From NCBI GenBank assembly GCA_009760855.2, contig WPIO01000002.1:11944001-12008000 (forward strand): a stretch of DNA of 64,000 nt, read 5' to 3'. Below, piece after piece: positions 11,945 to 58,330 of the stretch. Source of the stretch: Cristatella mucedo (taxonomy: Eukaryota > Bryozoa > Phylactolaemata > Cristatellidae). Each line of letters opens with the position of its first letter. The stretch's first letter is position 1. A model generated the notes under the pieces. That model had not been told where the DNA came from. It did no database searches and saw only the letters and a list, made by a program, of their open reading frames with translations. The position numbers and the translations under genes are program-made.

Positions 11945-12012
<68 letters not shown>
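11840..12012. repeat. Compound (GT)n-(CA)n-(TA)n microsatellite
   Basis: Interrupted GT repeats to about 11945, CA repeats 11946-11972, then TA repeats to 12012. Reading frames through it are repeat artefacts. Confidence 0.95.
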
Positions 12013-13577
12013 CTGAATGTGAAAGTACAAGTGCAGTTAAAAGTTTAAGCAACCAGCTATATTTGCCAGAAAGCCGATGTTGTTCTCTGGCAATTTGTCT
12101 TGTAGGTATTTCACGATAAAAAGTCGTGCTTCAGTATTTAATTAATATTTTCAATAACAGGCTAATAGAAATTGGATCCAACAAAATTTGTCGCCACTTC
12201 CTATGGACAGGATAGCAGAAATGCTATGATACTAGTGTATGATTCTAGAGCAATTTTCCCCCTACATTGACATAGAGCTCCTTATAAAAAGTCTCATAAT
12301 GTGAAAAAATATTTGGTGATCATACACTTTATCCCAAAGCATCCCCGAGGTTTTTTATAGAATTCAGATGGTGGTTCATGCCTGGCGATGGCAACGCATT
12401 AAAGGTCACCAGTGATCTGGACAACACTCAAACGAGTATTTCTTCTACAGAGGTGGCGTTCTTATGATGATAATTATACTGCCATATAACATCTAGCCCT
12501 CTCAAGGTGCAACTCCGACAACTATACATACAACTCCGAATTTTGTATAATGAAGTCAGATTGTTTATGGAGGACGATATGTTATGTTATGGAGGACGAT
12601 TGTTTATGGAGGACTATGCCTCTTACGTGACACAAAGCTTCAGCGCCATCTGCTATGCAGCAGCCTGTACCACCCAACCTCAACCGCCAAACTTTACCGA
12701 CGTCTGAAAGCAGTAGTCGTGGTCATTTCCTTAACAAGTCTATTCGAATGCACTTTCTCACAGTATTGTGACATGTGAGCGTTAATTCATCTGTCGACGC
12801 GAATCTGTGTCACTCAACCCAAGTCGTGTGAGAGCGGTCGCTAGCCGTAACTGTAGAGGAGCTTAATATTGCTTTTTTCGAAGGCACAGGCGTTCAACTG
12901 GCAATCTTGAAGCCAATACCTTTCTGGTAAAACCTTTGCAAAATGGCTGAATTGCTCAGCTTGTCGTAAAATGAAGTGTCCGATCAACACTTACCGCACG
13001 AGCAAATCTCTTTGTTCAGGTTTCGTAGCTTTTTCATCCCGATCTCTTGCTAGCTTTAAGCGACCACAAAGAGCTGCAACTTCGTCGGAATATTTTAGAA
13101 TGCACATTTCAAAGAAATAATAAGCTCTCTCGAAAATCATACCTTATTGTGGCGTGTCTCATTTTCCTTTTCATGAAGGTAAAACTACCACATGCTTGGC
13201 TCATCTCCCAGCGCTTACTGTGGCGAAGGGGTGCCACCTTAACCAGCTAGCTAGGTAATAGCTGACAAAAGCGCTTGCTGAGCTGTTTGATACTCGCACC
13301 GTATGTGGCAATGTCCACTAATACTGACAAAACCCAATTTTCAATATTATTGTTTGCTCACTGTTTCGAAGGTATTTTCTAGAATAATTGCTTCTCCTGC
13401 TCCTTAGCTTGATGGGAACTATTTCGTTTAATATCGATTGATAAAAGGGATTTGTACGGTTATCTGCGTACTGGCCGTCAGATGGAGGTCTTAATCGTAG
13501 GAGTTTTCCTTCTGCCGACACTCGTCTAAAGTTAAGACGGGGCCAGTAAATGGGTGTGTATATACGAGTACCCACAG
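12013..13577. other. No gene recognised
   Basis: Contains a small triplication of TTATGGAGGAC at about 12565-12620; otherwise nothing recognised. Confidence 0.4.

Positions 13578-13580
<3 letters not shown>

Positions 13581-13636
<56 letters not shown>
13581..13636. repeat. (TA)n microsatellite
   Basis: About 28 TA units. Confidence 0.95.
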
Positions 13637-13637
<1 letters not shown>

Positions 13638-13837
13638 CCTGCATATATTTACGCTCAAAAGAAAACGAAAAAAAGCGGGGCAAGGGGCTAGCTCACAGGT
13701 TTTTAAATAATTTGTTTGAGTGAACCCACACACATGCATATGCGTGAACATACTAGACGTATTGTGATATCTAATCGAAGGTTTAGGGAACTGCCCAGTC
13801 CTTGCCTTGCCACTTGCATGGCGATTTCTTGACTTGA

Positions 13838-13871
13838 ATCGTTAGGATTATCACATCGTTAGGATTATCAC
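13838..13871. repeat. 17-bp tandem duplication
   Basis: ATCGTTAGGATTATCAC occurs twice back to back. Confidence 0.9.
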
Positions 13872-14646
13872 CAGGGTTGCGAGCACTTAAATGATGTCAG
13901 AAGGTGGACGTTCAGTGAAATTTCAGAAAGAGTCTTACCTCGATTGAAGAATGCAACAAATTATCAAAACAAAATCCTGATTCGAGTCGCTTCGGACATT
14001 TATTGCATGTTTCTAACGTGAGAGCATCAGATTGAGAAGATATATAGCATAACATTTTTGGGTCCACCTGAATTGGCACATCTGCTTCTGCATGCTGACA
14101 CTATATTACATAACATTATATAACTAAGCAGCCGACTTACCTGTAAGCCATATGTAAACATTTTTAAATGATTTAGTCTCAGGGTGCAGTACAAATTTGT
14201 GTTATTTCTATTATGACTGTCCCGGCATATGTCTAAAATAGATTATTAAACTTGACCTATCAGCTATAATTCCAGCAATGCATTTACTTGCTAATATAGA
14301 TTGATACATTCTTAAATGTACCAATTTCCTGTTCGTTGGTGAAAAGTCTGCATTCCTAATCCCTTATCCTTACAATAAATAAAATAGACTACGTCCCACA
14401 CGCAAAATTACACCTGCAGTTGAGGTTTGCGGTTGAGGCAAAACTATTAGGAAGTTATTAATTTTACCTCAGAGGCACCGTGCGGACGTCAGGTTCGCGA
14501 ATACAGCACGCAAGGTGCTACTACCTGAAAGTGTGAGGGATAGGCGGATATTACATAAAAGAGTAGTGTCTGTAGAAGCACAAAGTGCAAGCGTTTTACA
14601 CAAGCGTTTTACTTTAAGTTATTTCAGAGTCAGAGAGAGAGTAGTG
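13872..14646. other. No gene recognised
   Basis: AT-rich sequence without convincing frames or repeats. Confidence 0.4.
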
Positions 14647-14756
14647 ATATATATATATATATACCATTGATATCATATCATATATGATATATTATATATA
14701 TATGATATATCATATATGTCATATATTGATATCATATATCATTGATATGACATCGT
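14647..14756. repeat. AT-rich palindromic tract
   Basis: After a short (TA)n, the sequence alternates ATATCATATCATATATGATAT-type blocks and their complements. It can fold on itself in several registers. Confidence 0.8.
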
Positions 14757-15331
14757 GATGTCGCTTTCATCAAGCAGATGAAGTTTTTCCAAGTATAAAT
14801 ATATATTCGACTGCTAGTTCGTCTGCATACTTTGTGAACACATATGCGTATCTACCTTTGAGAGGATTGAATCATGTAAATTATCCACAAAATATTCGAC
14901 AGATTTTAAAGCTGTAGCTTTATAGAGCCATACTTCATTTGCTGTGTCGATAGCCTTTTACGAAAGTATAATGAGTTGATTTTCACGAGTGTTGCTTCCT
15001 GACTTACTATTTTGAAGCTTATTACTCCTTCAAAACAGTTTGGAAATGCTTAATCATGGGAAGTGAGTGTGTCTACCGAAACTAGCTGGGCTATGTGTCG
15101 CGCACAGAGTATGACATCAATGGTTTGGATCGCTTGAAAGAAATAGGAACACGGTGGAGAACTATATCACACAAGAAGCCGCGATAAGTCCCACATGAGT
15201 ATACAAAGTGATAACAACGCATATGCTGATGACGACGGGCATGGCGCTCGCCCAGGGTCGAGAGATGTAGGTATGACTCACTGTGATGCGTCATCCGTTT
15301 CGGAAATGAAGTGATATTGCTTGATCTTTAA
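14757..15331. other. No gene recognised
   Basis: Nothing supportable. Confidence 0.4.
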
Positions 15332-15502
15332 GCGAGCCGCGATGGCACATTAGGTAAGGCGGTTGCTCTTGACGACCTCGGTCCCGAGGTCGTGGGTTCG
15401 AATCCTGCACCTGGCGATTCCTTATTGCGGCTGCAAACGCTGGTGATAGCCCTTAAGGCTCTTCTGCTGCTATGCAAAAAGAGGCTGTTAAATCAGCTAA
15501 TG
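15332..15502 (+). repeat. tRNA-derived SINE (family C), well preserved
   Basis: The A-box-like region GGCACATTAGGTAAGGCGG and B box GGTTCGAATCC (15396-15406) are spaced as in a tRNA; between them lies a self-complementary GACCTCGGTCCCGAGGTC. The body is TTATTGCGGCTGCAAACGC, then GCCCTTAAGGCTCTTCTGC, ending AAATCAGCTAATG. Such elements are transcribed by RNA polymerase III and mobilised by LINE proteins. Confidence 0.9.
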
Positions 15503-16420
15503 TGTTTACTTTATAAAATGGTCTTACAAGCCCTAGCAGCCGAACTCCAGCCGATTCGGAGTCCGGGTTACTACGAACCAATATTAACTGTAAGCCCTGG
15601 TTGCTCTATTATGATGCAGATGCCGGGAACTCGATTAAATGTAGCTGATTATTGCGTGGCGACACGTGTCCGAAGTACCCAAATACAGCAAATCCGTGAA
15701 TTACTTTGCGTTTTTCTTCCTCGACTTCTAATCGTATCCAACACGGCTCCCTGCTGCATTCTCGCTCCAAGTTACGTGGCTGTGTCTTATGGCAAATGCA
15801 TACTTTCCATCTTAGAACACATTTTCTATACCAACCTAATTCGGTGCTTAAGTTATATATTTACTTATCTAATTGTGATTAGATTTAAGTGAGAAGTATG
15901 ATTTCTTACCAGTTCGCCGTCTTTTGTGGGTCATTGAACAATAGCTGCTCCTACTACTATTTCTGTAGTGTTAAGTCATAAGGCAGGGTTGACCACTGTA
16001 ACGCCGAAGTGAACGTTTGCTAAGCCTCTGATCACAAACGGCATTGCTTAGAACTCTCTTGAAATAGCCTTGAATTGATCTCAGATTTAACTAAATATGA
16101 TTACACTGCATTCAGTAATTGATGTGGTATGTGCATGCACCCAGAGATCACCAAGGCACGAATGGGAGCAAGAGAGAAGTCCTGACGGAGCTTCGTCCTT
16201 TGCCCGAACGCGAAAGAGAGAGAGGCCACCGATCCAGCAAAGCAGAGCAAAGCGAGCCACCGGGAAGCTCCAGCTAGGTTAAAGCTCAGTAGGTTAAAGC
16301 TGCACAACCGCACTGGCACAATGGGCAGGCGCGAATATAGGCATTCACACAAGCAGCAGCCGAAGCAGTATGGGCTGAGATACTTGCTGCGGTAACTCCA
16401 GCCTTAGTAAGCTACCCTGT
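15503..16420. other. Transporter 3' flank, no gene recognised
   Basis: A long plus-strand frame (15392-15892) begins inside the SINE and has no domain features. No canonical AATAAA for the transporter was found by eye in the nearest 300 bp. Confidence 0.4.
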
Positions 16421-17827
16421 TCATTCATCAGTGAAATCACTCGGCACCATGCGAAGCAGAAGCTGAAAGAACAGTGTAACACTGTCGAAGGCCTTGATCT
16501 TCAACTTGAAGTGCACGAAGGGGAAGTAGAAGATAAGGCCCGACAGCAGGAAGATGGCCGCGAAAAGGAAGGGCAGCGACGGATTGTTGATGACAGGTGC
16601 AAGGGTGAGGTAGCACGACGCCAACAGCATGCCCACGGGCAATGGCAGGGGCACTCTGAACGGCCGCTCCAGGTTAGGGCGTCGAAAGCGAAGCACGATC
16701 AGCGACAGAAATGACATGCCGTAAAACAGCCACGACGTGAAGCTGAAGAAGTCGATAAGCTGTTCGATGTTGTTCGGAATCACGAGGACGGTGGCCATGA
16801 AACCTCGAAACAGAATGGCACACATGGGCGTCACCTGGTGGACACCGATCATTGACATCAGCTTCACCATGTGGCCCTCGCGGGCGCTTGCGAACAGGAT
16901 TCGGCCTGTGCTGTATGTCGAGCCGTTGGCTGAGCCATAGGTTGAGCAGGCGACGGCGAACGAGAAAGCTATCGACGAGGAGCCAATGATGCGGTAGCCC
17001 CAATCGATTGCCACTGCGTTCGAGCCAAGTATTTCGGCCTTACTGAGCACGCATAGGTACGACACGTTGACCATCAGGTATATGACCATTGTCAGCACGA
17101 CTGACAGGAAGATGGACAGTGGCATGTTTCGCTTGGGATTCTTCAGCTCCTCCGTCACGAAGTTCAAGTTCGCCCAGCCGTCGTAGGCCCACAGGCCGCT
17201 GTAGAAGGCCGTCACGATTCGAAGGCCATTAGACGACGTGCCTTCGAAAGGCGACGACAGGTAGCCGGCGCCTCGCGTAGCCAGCGCATAAATGCCTCCG
17301 AGCACTATCAGGAACAGTGCCCCGAGCTTTACCACCGTCGTGACGGCCATCATACGGTGCGCCAGGCGCGCCGAGTAAACGTTGATGGCTACGATTGACC
17401 AGATGGCCGCAATGGCGAGCATCTTTCGCAGGACCAGAGTCGGACCGCAGCCGTCGAAGAAGGGTGCGAGCAGGTAGTCGGCGAAGGCGAATGTCAGCGT
17501 GGCGAGAGACGAGGCGTTGATGAACACGCTCATCCACTGCATGAGGAACGCCGGCGCGTCGCCGAGGCCCGCCTTGATGTACGCCCAGTCGCCGCCCGAT
17601 TTGCGAATGGTCGTGCCCAGCTCGGCGTAGCACAGGCCGCCCATGAGCGCCAGCGCGCCGCACAGCACCCACACGATCAGGCTCATGCCCACCGAGCCGC
17701 TGTACAGCAGCACGCCCTTGGGCGAGATGAATATGCCCGAGCCGATCGACGTGCCGACGATGAGCGACACGGCGTGCGGCAGGCCCATCGTGCGCTCCAG
17801 CTGAGCACCAGCACTCCTCGCAGACAT
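16421..17827 (-). CDS. SLC7-family (LAT-type) amino acid transporter, intronless
   Basis: This uninterrupted 468-codon reading frame encodes a protein of about 12 membrane helices. Helix 1 carries VGTSIGSGIF (residues 24-33), the unwound substrate-binding signature of the APC superfamily. The loop after helix 3 has Cys127 in FFDGCGP, the position where light-chain LAT subunits are disulfide-bonded to a heavy chain (4F2hc or rBAT type). Helix 6 contains GLWAYDGWANLNFVTEE, and EELKNPKRN marks the following loop. Length and order fit LAT and b(0,+) exchangers; substrate is not decidable by eye. The chosen start places a usual short N-terminus before QLERTMGLPHAV, with A at -3. The gene has no intron and is GC-rich. 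It begins about 0.9 kb beyond the protease polyadenylation signal, in the same orientation. Confidence 0.93.
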   Translation of the reverse strand: MSARSAGAQLERTMGLPHAVSLIVGTSIGSGIFISPKGVLLYSGSVGMSLIVWVLCGALALMGGLCYAELGTTIRKSGGDWAYIKAGLGDAPAFLMQWMSVFINASSLATLTFAFADYLLAPFFDGCGPTLVLRKMLAIAAIWSIVAINVYSARLAHRMMAVTTVVKLGALFLIVLGGIYALATRGAGYLSSPFEGTSSNGLRIVTAFYSGLWAYDGWANLNFVTEELKNPKRNMPLSIFLSVVLTMVIYLMVNVSYLCVLSKAEILGSNAVAIDWGYRIIGSSSIAFSFAVACSTYGSANGSTYSTGRILFASAREGHMVKLMSMIGVHQVTPMCAILFRGFMATVLVIPNNIEQLIDFFSFTSWLFYGMSFLSLIVLRFRRPNLERPFRVPLPLPVGMLLASCYLTLAPVINNPSLPFLFAAIFLLSGLIFYFPFVHFKLKIKAFDSVTLFFQLLLRMVPSDFTDE

Positions 17828-18745
17828 TTTCCACTCGAACTTTCGCTGCTGCAGCTGTTCGCAGACCGCCTGCGCAAGTGGGTGGTGCTGGTCTCGGCAA
17901 TAGAGCCTGAGCGATGGCAGATGCCAACCGGCGAGCCTTACCTAACCATGCGCAGCACGGCCGGCTGGCAACGTGGCTCAGCTTAATGGGCGGCTTGGCG
18001 AGGTTACAGGTCTCGCTCAGAGGTCGACGAGGTCAACCTCCGGCTGTAATACATCGGGAGTGACTAGCAGAAGTGACGTCCGAGCCGACCAGGATGGTGC
18101 CGAGCCGAGCGGCTCGAGAGCTTTGAACTCTTAGCAAGTGACGTGCAGCGATTGTGTTGATAGACTGAGGTAGCCGAGATACAGTGGGTTAGATGGTGGA
18201 GTGGCAGCGCCAACCAGCCGCTTAGCATCGGTTCGCCTCTGGCTCCACTGGTTATATAAGCAAAACCAATCGACGTCGCACCAGCTTAGAGTCAGCTGAA
18301 TGAGTATTCCTGGCGTGGCCGAATATAGAAAGTGAATGAGAATAATAATATCCTGATATTTGTATAGAACCATAAGAGAGCTAAATTCGGGAGCACTTCG
18401 CATACGCCTGCGAGGAAAAATGTCGATCGGTTGGAGATAGCATTCGCAGTGTCAAGAAGCGTAAGCACGAAATGAGCTCTTCTCGCAGGCGAAGCAGCCA
18501 CTGCGAAAAGAGCTGGGAATTTCTCAGCTGCCTTCCCTAAAGCCCGCTTAGCTCTCTCCCTGATTTCTTTGCTCAGCCAAGAATATGCAAGGCTCAGAAT
18601 GTATGTTAGGAGGCGAATGAGAGCTTTGCTCAGAACGTACACTGGCGGCGAACAGTCATGCCAAACATCGGAAGCAAAAGTTATGATATTTAATAAATAA
18701 CAATTGCAGAAATGATTGAAGGTACCAAAAAATTAAATCTGTACA
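17828..18745 (-). promoter_or_regulatory. Intergenic stretch holding the presumed transporter promoter
   Basis: About 0.9 kb between the protease 3' end and the transporter start. The first 300 bp upstream of the ATG are GC-rich. A short minus-strand repeat tail lies at about 18340-18390 (TTTGTATAG...GAGAGCTAAATTC, like the LINE/SINE tails elsewhere). No clear TATA box or gene seen. Confidence 0.35.
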
Positions 18746-18749
18746 GTGC

Positions 18750-18755
18750 TTTATT
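18750..18755 (-). terminator. Probable polyadenylation signal of the protease gene
   Basis: AATAAA on the minus strand, 123 nt beyond the TGA at 18878. It is the first canonical signal after the stop and lies well before the transporter gene that follows. Identified by hexamer and position only. Confidence 0.5.
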
Positions 18756-18877
18756 CAATTATTCAACTAATGGAATAAGCCTCGCCTTGACAAAAAAGAT
18801 TCAATGCTGGCAGAATGTGTTTGCGTCGCATCAGCTGCTATGAACACAAACTGTACATGAATGGTGAATTGAAGTCA

Positions 18878-53656
<34,779 letters not shown>

Positions 53657-54304
53657 CGCCGCGCACGTCACGACGCAGCTTAGGGCCAAGCCTATTACAC
53701 CACGCCTGTCAGCTGCGATTTACCGCCATTTGCCGCTAGCACGCAGCTGTGCTGGTCGCCGCAAGCTTCTCGGGTCTTGTGAAACCGCGTCCCTTACTGC
53801 GGTGTTCGCCGAAGAGCAAAATATGGCCAAGTTGGAGGCGGATATGAAAATAACTCCGAACACCCAAAATTGCAACCGTAGTGCAAGAACGAGAGTAGGT
53901 TATGCCGAGTTGTCATCGGCACTTCGAGCCCACTTTCGACCCTTACGAAACCTGACTTTAGAGTCACACCAACCCACCCGCCCTCTTTCGCTCTCCCACC
54001 CTCCCTCACTCGCTCTCCCTGCCTCTCTCTTCCTCCCTCCATCCGTCTCTCCCTTCCTCTCTCTCTTCCTTCAACTCTCGATCCCAGTTACAGGATGAGC
54101 TCCATCCCGACAGAGGCGGCGCTGCTCAACCACGCATAGATAGCAAACGCTCTTGGGACTGAGCGTTTAGCCGGATTTAGGCTGGCGCTACTACCGACTT
54201 GTTTCTGCTACCTGCAAGACGGCACCAGACTGGTTGTATTCACATCCACACCGGAAGTAATTGTGTCAGAATTCGAAGCCGGGGACTGGACGTGAGTGTG
54301 TGTA

Positions 54305-54470
54305 AAGAGCTGATTTAATAGCCTCATTTGTTTAGCGGTAGAAGAGCCTTAACGGACATCCCCATCGCCTGCGGTGGACAATGAAGAATTGCTCATTGCA
54401 GGACTCGAACACTCTACCCGGATCTTGAAGAGAGAGCCTCCCGGTCGACGACCCTGTGGGGCAAGGGTCT
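54305..54470 (-). repeat. tRNA-derived SINE (family C)
   Basis: On plus: AGAGCTGATTTAATAGCCTC, GCGGTAGAAGAGCCTTAACG, GACTCGAACACTCTACCC and a degenerate head. Confidence 0.8.
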
Positions 54471-54580
54471 CGCACGTCTCGAAGCTTGGCCAATGACTCG
54501 TAGTAGCCGCAAATACACAAGCGTCAGCAGACGGCAGCAGACATCCGTTAGCCGCGGCTGCGCAGCGACAACGAAAGTGA

Positions 54581-54620
54581 CGCCCCGCATCCGGATACGG
54601 ATACGCCCCGCATCCGGATA
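54581..54620. repeat. 17-bp direct repeat
   Basis: CGCCCCGCATCCGGATA at 54581-54597 and 54604-54620. Confidence 0.95.
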
Positions 54621-54859
54621 CTCGGACTAGAGCAGTAGCGGCCGCAGTAGTGACCGCAGAGTCGCCACCGAGTCTCAGCCGACAGAGGATGGCCTGGACT
54701 CGGTCGCTGTATCGTTGCACTCGTTCACCTCGAGCTGCCACTCTCGATTGCAGCGCTATTCTCTCGAAAACCAATTAGCTTGGCTCTGAATTCTGATTTC
54801 TGAGCGTCGCATTTAATCAGTCTACAGCGAGTTCTTGACTTTTGGGGGAATACCAACTA

Positions 54860-55130
54860 AAGACTGGGTCTACAAAAGATTTGTAAATAGGTCACAGGCA
54901 CACCTAAGCGACCCAAAGCCGAAGACAGGGCGTTACGATAGTTTGCCTTATTCGGAAGGAGTTCAGATTTCTCAGTCGGAGCAAGATAATGAAGGAACCT
55001 GTGAACCAGGTGAGTGACGGAATCTTGAAGTCGATGCGCTGCTTGATGGGGGGGGCCAGTTCAGGGTGACAAGATGTGGTGTGATGTGGCTCACGATTGA
55101 CAGTCTATGGAAAATTCTTGACAATGTCAA
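54860..55130 (-). mobile_element. LINE family A internal fragment
   Basis: AGTGACGGAATCTTGAAGTCGATGCGCTGCTTGA and GATGTGGTGTGATGTGGC match the minus-strand sequence at 11215-11300; no tail. Confidence 0.7.
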
Positions 55131-56150
55131 GCAGATTGCTAGCTCACCATAGATCAGCTACAGCACTAGGCAGAAGTTCTAAAAAAGTGAGCAGCTGATT
55201 CACTACAAGTATGAGCAGTTTTCTGGCAACCCTCAAATGGTTCTAACCTCACTAAGCAGATCAGCTAGGGTATAAATGATCGCGGAAAGTACATTAAAGT
55301 GTGGTTTTCCTGTGTAGATTTCTATTCTCAGTCTTTTTTATCTATCTTTATAACTTACCGAACGTCGGTTTGTTGCTCTTGGCGTTCAGGGTTTGAAAAA
55401 AAAGCTGTACACAGCTACACACTAACCGAAACTGTGGGAGCCGAGCGTTCACATTATGGCTGCTTGGCCGATTTATTCTCTAGCGACTAGTTCGCTTTCC
55501 GTAGGCATGCAGACTTTAATTCAATTTTAGCAGATAGCATCGCCTCGGAGACCGCGAATTTGAGGCTTTTTCGTGGATTCTAAGTCTGGATTGTGAATCT
55601 AAGCAACTGGGCAATTGTTAATGATTAAGAGCAAAATTCCGGCAAAGCAAAAGACGCCAAAAGAATTTGAATCCAGAGAGATGACGACAGCTGACTCGCA
55701 TCCAGTGCATATGGTACCCTCTATTTCCGCTTGATAACGTAGGAATCCATTTATCTTGCAATTTCTAGGGCATGCGCAAATCTGGAGGGTTTTTAAGCGC
55801 AGATCTGTTTAACACTAAAAATTCTCAATTTCAAAGTTGCATCTAGTTTACCAACTAAACGAGTAACCTCATCCGGAAATTCGTCTTCCAGTCGAAAAAG
55901 AATGCTAGCCCTCTAGACCATACTCCCACAGTCCTACTTCTATGATGCAGGGCTAGGATCTGCTGCTGCCACGACGCGTTACTAACCTAATAAATACGTC
56001 CCTAGCCTTTAGGCTCGTCCTAAATGCAGTTAAAAAAGATTATTCTAGGAATAATTTGAATACAGGGTACATGAGAGCTCTGTGCTTCTTTTCACTGCTG
56101 TAGGCCTGAGAGTTCGAGCTTAGAGCTCGCCTCCGGGAGGCGACGTGATA
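55131..56150. other. No gene recognised
   Basis: Nothing supportable. Confidence 0.4.
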
Positions 56151-56157
56151 GCTGGAA

Positions 56158-56470
56158 TGTATCTCCGTCAGTAACTCCACAAAGTCATAAAGACCATGTA
56201 GGTGTTACGCAGGAGAGTTTTGTATAGCGCACTCACAGCCTGAGCGGCTTTCGGTACGCATTCGGTAGCCAACAGACTTCGTCTCACGCAACAAACAGAA
56301 AGTGGGAAGCATAGCAGAGTTATGAGAGCAGTTGAGGTAGTTAGTAGCATAGAAGTAGCAGTTCAGGACCGCTGAAAAAGATGTGCCATAGTCGGCAGTT
56401 GGAGAGTAGATGTCTTTGCGTAAGAATTGTGGAAGCGAGTTCCACAGTCAAGGACCTGCAGAGCTAAAGC
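56158..56470 (-). repeat. Repeat family B
   Basis: Reverse complement of the 31675 copy, closely similar: TCTCCGTCAGTAACTCC, GCAGGAGAGTTTTGTATAGCGC, GACTTCGTCTCACGCAACAA, GTAGCAGTTCAGGACCGCTG. Confidence 0.8.
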
Positions 56471-56611
56471 TGGGCACGTCACGAGCGCCAAATCCTTCCC
56501 ACCGGAAGCACGGTCTCCCCTCCCTTTTTTGGCAGCCGCGCTTCCAGGGTAAGGCTTCAGTAAGCTTAGGGAACCCGACGAGATTTATCGGGCGGCACGT
56601 CTACGTAACGT

Positions 56612-56730
56612 AATCTATCTCCGTTAGTAACTCCTCGAAGCCACGCAGTCTGCGTGGGTGTGACGCAGGAGAGTTTTCTTTACCGAACCCAAAGGCCTAC
56701 TCGGCTTTTCTGAACGCCTACGGCGGGCAG
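56612..56730 (-). repeat. Repeat family B, partial second copy
   Basis: TCTCCGTTAGTAACTCC and GACGCAGGAGAGTTTTC repeat the start of the adjacent copy. Confidence 0.65.
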
Positions 56731-57580
56731 CTCGCCAATTGCATATTTCTCCCGGAGCCTGCTACTTTGTATAGGCGCAACGCGGGCTGCTCGACGGAGG
56801 CCTGCCGGAAGTGACGTGCCGTCGCCTCGAAGCTCCCCGCTCTCCGGTCTAGTGCCGCCGATTTATTTGCAACGGTTCCCTGGGTGGCAGCTGGCTGCTG
56901 CATATAGCTTCACCGGCTGCGGGCAGCTGCGGGCCGCTCTCCGAATGTGTGCGCGCGTGTGTGCGCGCGTGTGTGCGCGGGAGGATAGAGGCTGCTGCAC
57001 TCCGTGTGAGCTGCTGCACTGAAGGCTGGCACCTGGCGGCGCGCCGTGAGTGTGCAGCTTTCAGGGTCTAGACGGAGTTTCTAGATGGAGCAGACGGCGA
57101 CTTTGTTGTAGATGACACTGAACGCAAAGCATGAATCGCAGCCGCCCTCTGTTTATTCAAGCTAAAAAACAAGCTCTAACTTTAGGACGACACGGATTCC
57201 GTTTCCTAACCACTACTTGTAAAGAGTTTCGCGACTCTCAAAGTTTCTCGAAAGTTCTTTAAGTTAGCCTGTCAGTCAGTCAGTGCAACATTTCACTACC
57301 GAAGGTAAACTGCCACGCCTTCGGAAGGAAGTTACTGCAAATCTCAAAATTCGTGCATACTGATTTACTATACTAGGCATGACATGACCAGCACGTGCGA
57401 TGCGTAGTCTGGTTCTCGCTTCCGTAACAATTGGCCGTCCAGTAGCAAGACTTTTGAGCCACATCCGGCGTCCAACGGTCAGTGTGACGTAGCCCGGAGA
57501 ATGTGTGCACAGTTTCTGTAGGATGAAAGTTCGTAAATTATTGGACCCGCTCAAACCCGGCTGAGTGCGAGCTCAGAATT

Positions 57581-57604
57581 CTCTCTCTCTCTCTCTCTCT
57601 CTCT
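57581..57604. repeat. (CT)n microsatellite
   Basis: About 12 CT units. Confidence 0.95.
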
Positions 57605-57689
57605 TTCGAAAGAACGCGCTCGTTTCAATTTTTGGAGAAATTTGTCGATTCATGTGACTTTGGCGATATGGAAGGAATAGCCGAGACGG

Positions 57690-58330
57690 CCGTGCGCGCT
57701 GCTCGGTTCTTCATCGTGCACACAGGCTTCTCTTCATAAGAGAACTGACTGACGCAACTCCTCAGCATCAGCCGAGTGTGATGTGACGAGCAAGCTCGTG
57801 AATTTATCTCCCGAAGCACGTAGCTTTCATAGCTACAGGCCGCTTTATCAAGACTCGCGGCTGCTCGCGGCTGGATGGTCGCGAAGATGTCGCCTGTTTC
57901 CGAACCGACTGTTTCGTACTGCACGCATCGCGGATGATTACGCACGCGGCGGCCAGCATTTCTCGTAGATCGACGCCGCAATTGCTGCTGGTGATGCTCT
58001 CCGAACGACGACTGCTCCGATATGCCGGCCGGCACTCTGCAATGCCAAGAGACGACAAAATAGCACGCGCGCTCGCTCGTTCATGCTGCAGAGGAATGCG
58101 CTTGGCATTGACGACACTCTGTCGGGATGAAAGTTTCACTGACCCTACGCTCCGAGTAGCTCCCGTACTTGTGACTCTAGCGCTCTCGGTCACTTTTACG
58201 AAATCCCCGAGAGATCGTCGTCAGAAGCTTCACCGGAAAAGAAGCTTCGGCAATCGGTGAAAGCGGACATTGACGTGCACTTGACCTGCACTTGACCAGC
58301 ACGCTATCAGACAGCCTAGCCTGGCTCGTG
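57690..58330. promoter_or_regulatory. CpG-rich stretch, possible promoter or first exon
   Basis: Unusual density of CpG (CGCGGCTGCTCGCGG, CACGCGGCGGCCAGC, CGCGCGCTCGCTCG) compared with flanks. Overlapping frames on both strands are open for 100-130 codons, as expected from GC content. None has a recognised domain, so I call only a possible regulatory island. Confidence 0.3.

Noticed and set aside
15345-15410. Possible tRNA gene (A and B boxes)
   Set aside because: No acceptor stem pairing and the same sequence recurs with a common body at several loci; it is a SINE.
17229-17927. A 232-codon Arg/Ala-rich frame on the minus strand
   Set aside because: It is the other-frame shadow of the GC-rich transporter gene.
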